This document shows, piece by piece, positions 53,791 to 64,000 of a stretch of 64,000 bases of DNA. The stretch spans positions 19,433,916 to 19,497,915 of the forward strand of contig NC_052506.1 in the NCBI RefSeq assembly GCF_014356525.2, read 5' to 3'. A program made the position numbers and the translations under genes. The notes below the pieces were generated by a model. It was given only the letters and a program-made list of their open reading frames with translations. It searched no databases and was not told the DNA's origin. Source of the stretch: Nilaparvata lugens (taxonomy: Eukaryota > Arthropoda > Insecta > Hemiptera > Delphacidae). Each line of letters starts with the position of its first letter. The stretch's first letter is position 1.

Positions 53791-55179
53791 TGAACAAATT
53801 CAACTTCCAATCTATTTCCATCTGATTCTCAACCTTTCTATTTGCTGGTGATTTGTTCCACTTACTAACTTGTAAAGCTGTAATGTTTTTTGTTAATTTC
53901 TGTTGGTTTTTAACAATGATTGGTGTTATTGAACATTTTATTGACTTGACTTCTTGCAAATTATCATTATCCATCAGATCAAGAAGCATTGTACTAGTAA
54001 AATTCCTTTGTAAATGAATTGAATAATACTCTATCACTTAAAGAATTTTCAATTATCGGTAGAGTATAAATGATCAAGCCTCTCAGATATCAGTCATGAA
54101 ACTAATACAATTACCCGACATTTGAGCTAAGCAAAGCTATACACTTTGTACACTGTAAACCAATTATCATAATATTGGTTCTCATTACTAAGTTTCTCTG
54201 TACCAAAGTACTCTGATACCAATCCAATTACTTGAAGCTATTCGATATGTCTTCTGTATGTGGATTCGGCTTGAATGTTTGCATAATCGCTACATAGTGT
54301 AGTATGCTGAATATGCTGATTCTAGTCATGGCACTATGCTATCCTGCTCATTTGATTATTGTACTTTGAGGCACTCATATTCCAAGGAATACTATTCAGA
54401 GTGTGGTAATAATACTGTTGGCTTACAACATTGTATGCAACCAAATAGCATATGCCATTACAATTTAAGAAGCCTACATTGAGCACTCACCAGATTCCTA
54501 GATACTGCTGATTGCTGACTACTTTTTAAGAATCACATCCTTCTTTCCACTCAACTCAGTTCCTAAATTACTTTCATTGAATCGATTCAATTGACTTCAT
54601 GCTAGTGATTCTTACTTTGAACTAGGAAAGGGGTCATTTGAAGTATACCACGTATAATATTGACCTACGAACTGAATTTGAAGTGATTGTATTTGCCTAC
54701 AATAATTGAGTTTGGAACAGATGTTTGGACTGGAGCCTGTTACTTTCCAAATGAGTCATCTTTCACTTGATCTGGGATGATTTATTCAATCCACAATCAG
54801 ACAATGAGATATTGAAAATAGAGAAACATTAATAAAATATTGAAATATTTTACTCTGCTGCTATCCTGAGAACTCTATCATGTTGTTGCTACCATCCTGC
54901 TATCGTCACCTCGATTGCAATGTTAATACTCTCTGCAAGATGTATTTTTATTTTTCTAATTTTGAACCTATTTCAAACTTCTTTTCAAAAAACATAGAAA
55001 GAGCACATCAGAATGATAATAAATTATACACGAAAATCTGTGGAGTACAAGAGTCTGTTCCCAAGATTCTCCGGGTATTCAGAGTGTTTTGCAGGATATT
55101 CCAGGAAGCATATCACATGATAATATAGCTGTTTATTCACGTAAGAAGGAATCTGTATTCATGAAACCGGGCTGGAGCC
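53791..55179. other. unassigned AT-rich region
   Basis: A minus-strand 100-residue frame (54037-53735) has no recognisable family and runs into the repeat at 53.7 kb; I do not call it a gene. Nothing else stands out. Confidence 0.3.
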
Positions 55180-55600
55180 CGCATGCAGTCTGTGAAGTTG
55201 CTTGCAAAGAAGCAGCGTGCGGCACGTAAGTAGGGCGCCAGATGTCTGTTTTAGTTCGCAAGTTGCGCCACAATTCACAGAACAATTCTCTCAACTATGA
55301 CGTAATGTTTGCAATAGGACTTGACCTTGATTATTTATGAGAGCGGGGATGCGTAACCCGAATTTAACGACCGGAAAACATCCATTACCCGTGGCGGGCG
55401 TTTTTTCCGGCAAAGATGGGACAAAGTATGCACATAGCCGGGCAGATATATAGCCGAAATGTGGCTGAAAGAGCAGCTAACGCTCGTCCGTAACTGTTTA
55501 TTATTCAATATCAATCTCATCAGTACGTAGACTCCGCCATCACGCCATTTTGCCGGCCTGCCATCCCTCAGAACAAAGCCTCTCGTTGAATAACGATCAC
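55180..55600. promoter_or_regulatory. GC-richer island with transcription-factor-like words
   Basis: Within about 50 bp are ATGACGTAAT (CRE/PAR-bZIP-like, near 55297), TTGACCTTGA (complement of the FTZ-F1/ERR site TCAAGGTCA, near 55321) and TTTATGAG (Hox/Cdx-like). The surrounding 400 bp are less AT-rich and poor in repeats. This could be an enhancer or promoter. Single words of this length occur by chance, so confidence is low. Confidence 0.25.
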
Positions 55601-58600
55601 TCCTTCATTCCTCCACCCCACCTCCCACCACCTTCTCATCCTCACTCATGAATATCCCACATGACACTCAGCACTGTTAGTACAGCACACACAATGAATG
55701 AATGGATGGTTATAGACTACTCCATGTCTCCCTCGCAAGGTAGCATCCAAATCTCTCAACAAAAGACCTGCTAAAGTTTTGTTGACTTTTACAATGCCAA
55801 TTTGTTACTCATGCTCGAAGGCTACTAACAAATATATATAGGATAGAATTGCTCATATACTACAATGCCTGCTCAAACTACCTATTCATCGTTTTTAATG
55901 TTCTTCTGTACATTTATTTAATTGAGATGGAATACCAGGATACACGCCAGGATACCATGATATATCGTACAAATTCGTGTATAATGAGTACTCGCTCATT
56001 CCATTCTCCTCTTATTGGAAAAAGGGGAGAATAGAGCATTATCGAAATAGAACAAGTAGATTTGATGGAGTCGAAGGTCTGTATTCCAATTTATGCAATC
56101 TCATAATGCAGAATACCACATTTCTGGATATTATCAGTTGTGATTCTACTATGATAATGAAATATTCATGTATTGTGCAGAAAAATGGTGTCTTTGTTTG
56201 AAATGAGATTTTACATTAGCAAGATTAGACAGCAACCAATTTTGAAAATGAATTTATATTTTTGTACTTTCATACTGGGAGATTAGTAGCAAAACAGGAC
56301 TACAGAAAAACGTTTTGTAAGTTTCATTGACAGGCTTTATAGAAGCATATAAATCATGAAAATATGAGAAATCGATAAGAATGGTATTAAGTGATTAATT
56401 TTAATTTCATTTCTGTAGAAAAATAATATTTGAAATTTCAATTTGATTAGTTACTAAAATCTCGTTGCCAATCCATTTGAAACTAGCATTGAACGTCATA
56501 AAACATTTAAAAAAATCACTGGTTATTTTTATCCATTGGTCAAAAACGTTATTAATCTCTATGACGATGTTCAACTGTTTATTGTATTACATGTATGATA
56601 TACTCTGTTGAAAAAATTAATATCTTATCTTATTAATTGATAATTTCCTTCACAATCCTTTCCTTTCTGAACTAATAAAACATAGAATTATAAGAGTGGA
56701 CGGCAGCAATGCCAAGTTGTAGATGGAGAGGAGCGGAGCAATGTTGTCTGGTTTTCTTATCATTTTTGTTTCTACCTCACTTGCTGCGAACAAAATGTGG
56801 TCTCCAATATTTTCTCTATCAACTTTCGACATCTTTGAAGTCAGCCAAGCACTCTGGTATACCCATTACTCAATTTCTCCACTTAGCTGCTAGCATGCCA
56901 TCATTTTGTCAAAACAGTGATAGCAATCTTGGGAAGAAAATATTGGTCAACTGACTTTACAAAGGAGAAGTGCATTTAATCGATTCTTTATTGAAAAACA
57001 AACAAACAAGCACTTATTCAAAATTCATTTCGAATTCATGTATATGTTATAAAATACTGTACGTACTAGCTACCTCATCCAAACATTCACATCCAAGCGT
57101 CCCTAACCTATCTTTTAGAAGAGTATTGTTTCCCAAAGCTTTTATTGACTTGAATTTATTTTCCTGTAACATTTTATACCTATTTTTATATCTATATAAT
57201 ATCTTGAGTGTCAAATGTATTACACTCATAGATGCGTGATTCCACATTAGTATTGATAAGTGCTACTCCGTCAACCAATAATGTAAACCGTACTTCCATT
57301 CATCATCGACTATCATTAATCGAAACATTCATATCTATAAAATATCATCATTGTACCCTTTCTTTGAAAAGTTTTTGATATAAAATAACAAATATACGCA
57401 TTTCTATATATATTTCATTATGTTTTATTAGGTGGAAATTGGTAAAAATTGTCGTAATAGTACGGTGCAATTAAAGCAAAAATGGCCTAGCCTCAGCATT
57501 CAAAGCGAAAGTTTACCTTCAACGCCAAACTGCCCTATACAAGCCCTATATTGTTTAGTAGAAAGTAAAGCACTTACACCCGGTGATTTTTATTCTTTAC
57601 TTTCTCTGTCTATAAGCCACTGCAGACATTGAACATCACATAAACAAGTTATTAATGATAAAGTAACTTGCGAAATTGAGGCTTTACGCCTCCACTGTGA
57701 AAGTACAACTGAAATCAGTGTAATATCATTTGTGAAGATTTTGATACACATTGGGAATCACTTCGAACAATCAATAAAATCGATGGAGAGATTTTCAGGG
57801 GTTTGAAATTGTAGAAACTCAGTTGCAAGATGGTAAGTAGACATCTGTGAGCAATACCGTTAGGCCGAATGGGAATTGTTGACGACGAAGCCTACATAAT
57901 TGCGTGCGATCTGTGCAATACTGGCATGCATTAGCTCTTAATTGAGTTTGCATTCAGTAGTTGAACGTCAAGAGGTTCCGGGGCTACGTGGCTTCCAATT
58001 CAGCATTCAATAATTTAACAGCTTTTTGGAGCATGTATGAGACGGAGACCTCACCTAACCTCGTCTGGAATAATGTAATTCAATGTAACAGTGTCAGTAG
58101 AAGTGAACGCTACCTTGCTCCTCCTAACCAAATACAAAAGGCTTTTCTTGTGCAGTATCTTGCTTTCTTCTCCGATGTATGTACATTTCAAACTCACTGC
58201 CACCAATCTACTTCTCCTGGAATAGTCTTGCTCCTTTCTTCTCCATTCTAGTCCTTCTGGCATTCACTATCTCTTCTCCTTCAAATTCCTCCCATTCTCA
58301 AACTATTTGCATCCTGTCTACACTATTATTGATGCTGCTCACTTCTGCTCCTCTATTTCGCATTTTGCAGTTTCCCACTGTTTTTCAAATAGTTCAAATC
58401 TTTATTCTTCTTATTCTTATCCGCCCAGCATCTCTATAGCATTCCTATCCCATTCCCTCATCTACCTATTTCCAACACTGTCTCGATTGTTTCCTGAACA
58501 TGAAAGCATTTTTCCTCTTTCAACATTATTCATGATGATCTTTTGTTGTAGCATTCACAATCCCGCTCTTCCCCTTCCCCCTTGCATTTGTTTGCATCGT

Positions 58601-60980
58601 ATACTCACTAACTATTGTCTTATTGTTTCTTGCAAATAAAAACATTTCTCCCCCATAAAATAATAAGTACCTTATTTGAAATTTCGATTTCATCCATGAA
58701 TACACTAGCTATCAACATTATTTTTCCATAGCCTTTTTTTCTAAATTTATACTGAAAAGGAGGGTGATTCTTTTCTCTTTGGAAGAAGCAATTGCTGGCC
58801 CAATTTATCTCATTTTTTACATTGTTCGGCATGTCTACACTTCTTTTTCTGCGTGAATCGTTCGTTCATTTTCACTTGAATCATTCCCGCTTTCCGCTGT
58901 GAACTTTTTCTCTTGCAACATCATCGTGCTCCCTTCCCCCTCTCTGTCGCCTCATTTGGATCCCTTTCACTCTGTCGGTCGGCCTTCTCAAAGCAGTGCC
59001 GCTACAATGGAAACGAAACTGAGTCGTAGCGTAATTGAATACATACCCGAATCCAGCCTCTGCTCCGAAATGCTCTGTTTGTTTTGCACTGAATCCACAT
59101 ACACACACACACATATACACGGAGTCCCCTCACAATTTCCTTCACAATGGCGGAATTCAAACGATTTGTCGCTAATTTAGAACTCCTACAAAGTATATAG
59201 CCCACTAATCGACTTAGGCTGTTTCCGGCACAAAGCACCGTCTCCGCCCTAAACATACCCATGTGTTTTCAAGTGACCCATTCATCATGTGCAGGATCCT
59301 ACACTAAGCAGGATAATTGAAGATGACCTCGCTAATGGCACACTGCAGACTGCAAACTGCAGACCACCCCATCCTCTCGCTGATCCACGTCAATTTGGAT
59401 GGAATCCTCAGCCTGTCATTATCGGCAAAAATTTGAAAGGCTGAAAGAAATTGAAATTGGACTCAGTAGGTATTTCAAAGCAGTAGAATAGTAATCCTAT
59501 TAGAAAAAAGTATCTTTGGTACCGTCAGCTCTTATCTCTCTTTGCACATTGTATTCAAATAATGCATGTCTCTTCTAATTGTCAGAGGTGCATAGAGGAT
59601 ACTAATCCAAATATATTTCATATAGACAATCTAATTTAAATGGATTCCATTCTTATAAGATTATACTTATGTTCGTATGAATGGATGAGCATTATGAATT
59701 CAGATGAAAATAGATGACCAGCTCTACTTACATTCTTCTGAGTAGAACGCGTTGAAGTTTTTGATGAACGCCTGCCTTTTCTCTCAATGTACTTCAATCA
59801 ATGAATGGGTTATAAGAATATCTCTTTGATAGTCTTATAACCCAAGTCTTGATAGTCTTTGATAGACTATCTCAGTGTAGTGATGATGGTAGTTGTGCAT
59901 CTTGATTTATCATGAATAAAATGATGATGATCAAGCATTATTGTTCTTCAATAGCGATTCAAAAATATCCACTGCAGTTGAGTTACTAAGTTTCAACTTG
60001 TTATAATTTCCCAAATCAATTAATTTATTTGTAATAAGGCTTATTCCCTTTCGCATTTCAATTTCATAAACTCCCATTCAAATAATCCTTCCTCCTCACA
60101 ATTTAAAAATGATTTACCAATAGATGAATATTAAAAATATCTTGAATTCTGAGGTTTGGAAAACAATAGAAACTATCTTTGTAGAAAATAGATTTAATCA
60201 TACCTTCTTGCGTCTTTTGCTTCGTTCATCCATTAACGATATGCATCATCTGATCATCAATGATACTGTTGTTTCCAACAGTACATTTCTGTGTAATTTA
60301 TACTCATCAAAGTTACGGACTACAGTATTCTCTCATCACATTATTGCAACTATTGATCCCACATGTACTCTATCCATGAATTGATTAATCATCCATTCGC
60401 TGAGAGAGACAGGTGAGATCACTCTTCAAATTGAAACTCTTGGCTATCGAGTAATACACATAGTCTCATGTTGCAATGATAGTTGAAAGGCTGTTCCAAA
60501 TCTGGATCGTATTCGAGGATTTCAGATTGAGTTCTGATTCCATTTGAAATTCGAACCAATCTCTGTTTTGTGCCTGTATCACATGGTACGTATTAGGATT
60601 GAAAACTTGTTTACTCTACAACTGCAGCATTGTGAGGCACATCGTTCACATGCTCTACAGTCTATACGTGAAGAGGATCATCCTAGTTTCAAATCAGAAG
60701 TTAACTCTCTTGAATTGGTATTGACTGAATGCCCTAGAGTATTGTGATACAAAAGCTGATAGAATTGAATCCACCAAATAGTATAAGAGACAACCTGATT
60801 TGCAATGTATCATTAAAGAAACATCAATCATAATTGCTATAAAGATTTCATATTGTTATGAAATATCAATTAGTAATTACATTCTCCATCACTCATTTGC
60901 ATGCTCATTGTGAAACTGCTAGAGATTGTTGTTGAGCAGGCCAGACTATTAAAATCGACAATTTTCAAATTATTATTATT
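55601..60980. other. long unassigned AT-rich region
   Basis: No protein family or RNA gene recognised. A CA run (ACACACACACACATATACAC, near 59100) and a pyrimidine-rich stretch (58240-58640) are present. Small ORFs look like chance openings. Confidence 0.35.
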
Positions 60981-61080
60981 GAAAGAAAATCCAAATTAAA
61001 TGTTGTAATTCACCTCGAAGACTTCTGCTACTGCAAATATTGACAACAGGGTAAACAGCTAAACAGCTAGATGGAAATTC
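60981..61080 (+). repeat. CTGCTACTGCAAAT repeat, copy 4
   Basis: TCACCTCGAAGACTTCTGCT is followed by ACTGCAAATATTGACAACAGGGTAAACAGC, then a small duplication of AAACAGCT and TAGATGGAAAT. The downstream ATTTCCATCTGTAGAA (about 61144) may be the returning arm. Confidence 0.65.
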
Positions 61081-62090
61081 GATGAGCGCTACTATTCAAA
61101 AATTATTTGTCAGCCCGAGAGTAATTATTGCAATATCTCAGTAATTTCCATCTGTAGAATTTAAAATTATGTGATTTAGGTATGCTATCCTGGAACAGAA
61201 AATAATATATTCTGCTTTTCAATAGCCTTTTGGTTTTTTGCCTTTGGAAAAGTATGAGAAACCCCTATTTGTGCTATACAATTTTCTAAGACTGAAATGA
61301 CATATCACTTATAAAAAATCGTTCTACATTTTCCATTCTAGAACCATAATTTTGTTCATAAACAACAAATTGTTCTATATCTGGAAATGGGAGAAATGTG
61401 TCACTGTTGTATTGTAAAAAATGTACATATAGACTTATATTGATGAATAATATGTCAAGATGGAGAAGTGGTTGATATTACATCTGAAAGGCTTTACGAG
61501 AAGGGGAAAAATCATTGCGAAATTAGAAGAAAAATAAATATTGCTTTTCGAGAAAGTTGTTTCGAGAGTTCTTTATTAAACCGTTCCTTATTCAATCGCT
61601 AGGTTTGCCACACGATTTCTTTCATATTTTCTCTATAAAAACGATCAACTGAAACAACCAGCTCCAATGTTTGCAGGCACATTGCAATAAAAATTTATTA
61701 CGAAGCTGGTTTAGAGATAATTAATAGGATACTCGTGAAAACTATTCTATTCTCTCTAATAATGGTTCCATGTGTACAAACTTGGAGAGAATAGTGTAAG
61801 TATAAAATTAATGTGATCTGTTGAGAAAACTTGGTTGTACGCTACTTTGTCTCTGATTCTACTGGAACAGTGTATATAAGCAGTGAGTATAGAAGTAAAC
61901 CTTTGTCTAAGCCGTATACGACAATAGAGCAGCGAGCAGTTGCAAATGATTAAGTATTCACCAGTTGTTCTGTGTACCTCTTTCGACTACAGCAACCCAG
62001 TTTCTTCCAAATTAATTAGATTTTTCCCAGGGATCGTTGTTCGTTGTTGGGCTGCGGCCAAATCAAGTCATGTTAATGTTAAACATACTC
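61081..62090. other. unassigned region with a TATA-like word
   Basis: GTGTATATAAGCAGTGAG near 61869 contains a TATA-like sequence, but no initiator at the right spacing and no following gene were recognised. Confidence 0.25.
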
Positions 62091-62470
62091 ATTAAGGTGA
62101 AAGCGGCTGGACTGGCAGTTTGCTCAAGATATTCCCGACCCCGAGGAGCACTCGCTACAGAAAGAGGCCAAGAATTATGAAGACAACCGACTCAGCTAGA
62201 AGGGGCGATGTGAAATAGGAGGCTGCGACCAAGTAAAAGGATGGATCTCGTTAATCAAGGGGGCGGTTCAAGGGGGTCGGAGAGGGGGTCTGGGGGGGGG
62301 GGGGGCTTTTGTCCGGCCGGAGCACGGCGCTAGGCGCTATTTGATAAAAAATGTATCAAAGCTTTTGCCGCCTTCATCCACTGACGCCTCTGTTCCCTCT
62401 CCATCCCCCTCCCCATGAACCCCTTATTACGAACCCCTCCCTGTGCTTGGTCCCATTACACGGCACACTC
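62091..62470. other. GC-rich island with G14 run
   Basis: This stretch is unusually G+C rich for the window, with GGGTCTGGGG continuing to 14 Gs (62292-62305), then TTTTGTCCGGCCGGAGCACG and CGCTAGGCGC. No ORF is convincing. It may be a regulatory or conserved non-coding island, and the multiple G runs could form a G-quadruplex. Confidence 0.4.
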
Positions 62471-64000
62471 ACCAGAATAAATCCTCATTGTGATAATCTA
62501 ATCCAATTTAAAACTTAAAACTCTCACAACGTTTCTGTTCTCAACTGACAAATGCTTTTAGCTTTGCCTGGAATTTATTTTGTTAATGTTATCAATTAGA
62601 GCAATGTACTGAACTGTTTATTTGATTGACCATGATGTTGATTGTGTGAATCGAAGAACGTTCGAAGATATTGTTCCTTTTGCCAATATTAATGTTTTAA
62701 AATCAAATGCGTTATCAGATTGCACTGCTTATGGAATGTTTGATGAAATTCACGTGAATGATAACGCGATATTGCAAGATACGTTGATGAAAGTGAGGAG
62801 AACTGGAACATCAAGATTAATAAACTCATAGCAAATAGAAGATTGGATTATTGAATTGAAATGAATTTTCAACAGCCAGAATTCGACATTTCTCATAACG
62901 TTAACATTTTTTAATATCAATAAACTACAAGTAAATTATCATTGTATACGGTTGAGCAATGATTCGAGTTATTTTTCATCATTACTAGTGACGTATTTAC
63001 TAAATAAGTAATCTATGTTGTTTATCACCAGAAATAATATTGTAATACACGTTAATGCAGTTATGTTGAAGATATGACAAACTCATTTATATTCCTGGAC
63101 GAAAAATGAACTTGAATTTTTAACAGTAAAAACATAACCTATTTTCTGGACATATAATTTATAATCAAAATTTGGGGACAGAACAGTTCTGGGCGAACCT
63201 GTTGTTCTTTCCCAATCATATTCTTATGATCTGCAGTTGTATCCACAATAAATAAATAATGACTAATGACTCTTAGGAATTCTACGTGTATACATGGAAT
63301 TGTGACTTGTAACTTGTTAATCTCCTTATTTTAGGTTGAAATTACAAAAGAAAATACTGTTATAATAAAAAAGGTGTATTATTGTTTCGTATTTCTAGAA
63401 GGAATGACAGGAGCTGGTGATTTATCATCAACTGTTGTGCCTCCTTGAGGAAATGAATGTCGGAAATTAACATGAAATGAGCTGAGAATGAATAAAAGGG
63501 TTGCGTCTGGCACAGAGAACAAAACGGCAAAGTGTTTCGTGATTGAAAATAGGATTGAGGTGTTGGGAACTTCCAAACAATTTTGCTTCCAACCAATTTC
63601 AGACTGATCTCTGACGTGGATGTCAAGATTTCACAATAAATTTCCAAGCTCTGACGTTGCAGGCTGAAACTATTGAGCCTATTGCGAGATTTTTGAAAAC
63701 TTGAAGAGTTTGGATTCTTGGGATAACTGATGTTGACGTTCAATCTTTATTTTTTTCAGGTGTCATCTACAATAAACTTAAACGTTTCTCTCCTAATGGA
63801 AGCCTATTTTTAAAGGATGATAAACATGAAAAAGATTTACTCCTTCCAAAAGCAATAATTTTTCGATAAAGTGAACACATTCAGTTGGAGTTGTTGAAAT
63901 TATGAATTGAGTTAAATAATAGCTTAAAATTATATTGATTGTTAGAACTTCGAAGTCTTAACTCCGCCTGATGAAGAGTTCAGTTTCATTTTGTTTGCAT
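62471..64000. other. unassigned AT-rich end of window
   Basis: A 127-residue minus-strand frame (63743-63360) has no recognisable family. At the very end GCCTGATGAAGAGTTCAG resembles the first half of a hammerhead-like core but is cut by the window edge. Confidence 0.3.

Noticed and set aside
57432..57632. 66-residue ORF after an acceptor-like TTATTAG
   Set aside because: Weak acceptor, no homology recognised, and no matching exon nearby.
63360..63743. 127-residue minus-strand ORF
   Set aside because: No recognisable domain, Ser/Leu/Asn composition expected of AT-rich DNA, and no splice or promoter context.
63984..64000. Hammerhead-like CTGATGA at the window end
   Set aside because: Only the first box is visible; the window ends without a convincing stem II and GAAA.
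1..64000. tRNA genes
   Set aside because: I looked for GGTTCGAATCC-type B boxes paired with A boxes and saw none; a covariance search would be decisive.

Overview
This is a eukaryotic nuclear window, most likely from a hemipteran insect. The AT-rich sequence, the scattered AGGCCTA words and several repeat families resemble delphacid planthopper DNA such as the brown planthopper. That assignment comes from general recollection of such sequence, not from a search. I see no convincing intact host gene, no rRNA or tRNA, and no bacterial-type operon. What can be recognised is a nested collection of mobile elements and repeats, from fresh to badly decayed, plus a few exon-like relics.

Layout. 0.9-2.0 kb: a palindromic tandem repeat, a mariner C-terminal relic and a foldback element. 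2.2-2.8 kb: a degenerate repeat-coding relic. 3.1-3.9 kb: a dispersed repeat that recurs at 42.5 kb. 5.4-6.5 kb: hairpin-rich elements. 6.7-12.3 kb: a minus-strand nest in which an open non-LTR retrotransposon (7.07-10.3 kb) lies between the N- and C-terminal parts of a DDE-like transposase (copy A), next to a decayed hAT transposase. 12.7-13.4 kb: a foldback element with 230-bp arms. 14.0-16.7 kb: a second, diverged DDE-like transposase (copy B). 17.0-18.8 kb: a Mutator-like transposase. 21.3 kb: a BEN-domain exon relic. 22.0-24.1 kb: a Pif1/Helitron-type helicase fragment and a third DDE-like copy (C). 24.9-26.1 kb: a 171-bp satellite and a TIR element.

26.1-28.5 kb is the most interesting stretch. 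A plus-strand transposase ORF is interrupted twice: by a pogo/Tigger-like MITE (26279-26621), and by a roughly 1.3-kb insertion carrying a minus-strand gene. That gene has a dense TATA-plus-initiator promoter and looks faintly like a rolling-circle replication initiator. 29.8-32.8 kb: a piggyBac transposase with a short first exon, an intron, and a palindrome repeated at both ends. 32.9-40.2 kb: two almost identical 3.64-kb units in tandem, each with a minisatellite and a long TIR element. 43.5-46.1 kb: two LINE tails, one apparently spliced to an upstream open exon. From 46 to 64 kb I find mostly unassigned AT-rich DNA with MITEs, hairpins, two GC-richer islands and pyrimidine-rich tracts.

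The elements do not form a pathway; their order records successive insertions. Shared motifs (hammerhead-like cores, a CTGCTACTGCAAAT hairpin, TTGA tails) connect distant parts of the window.
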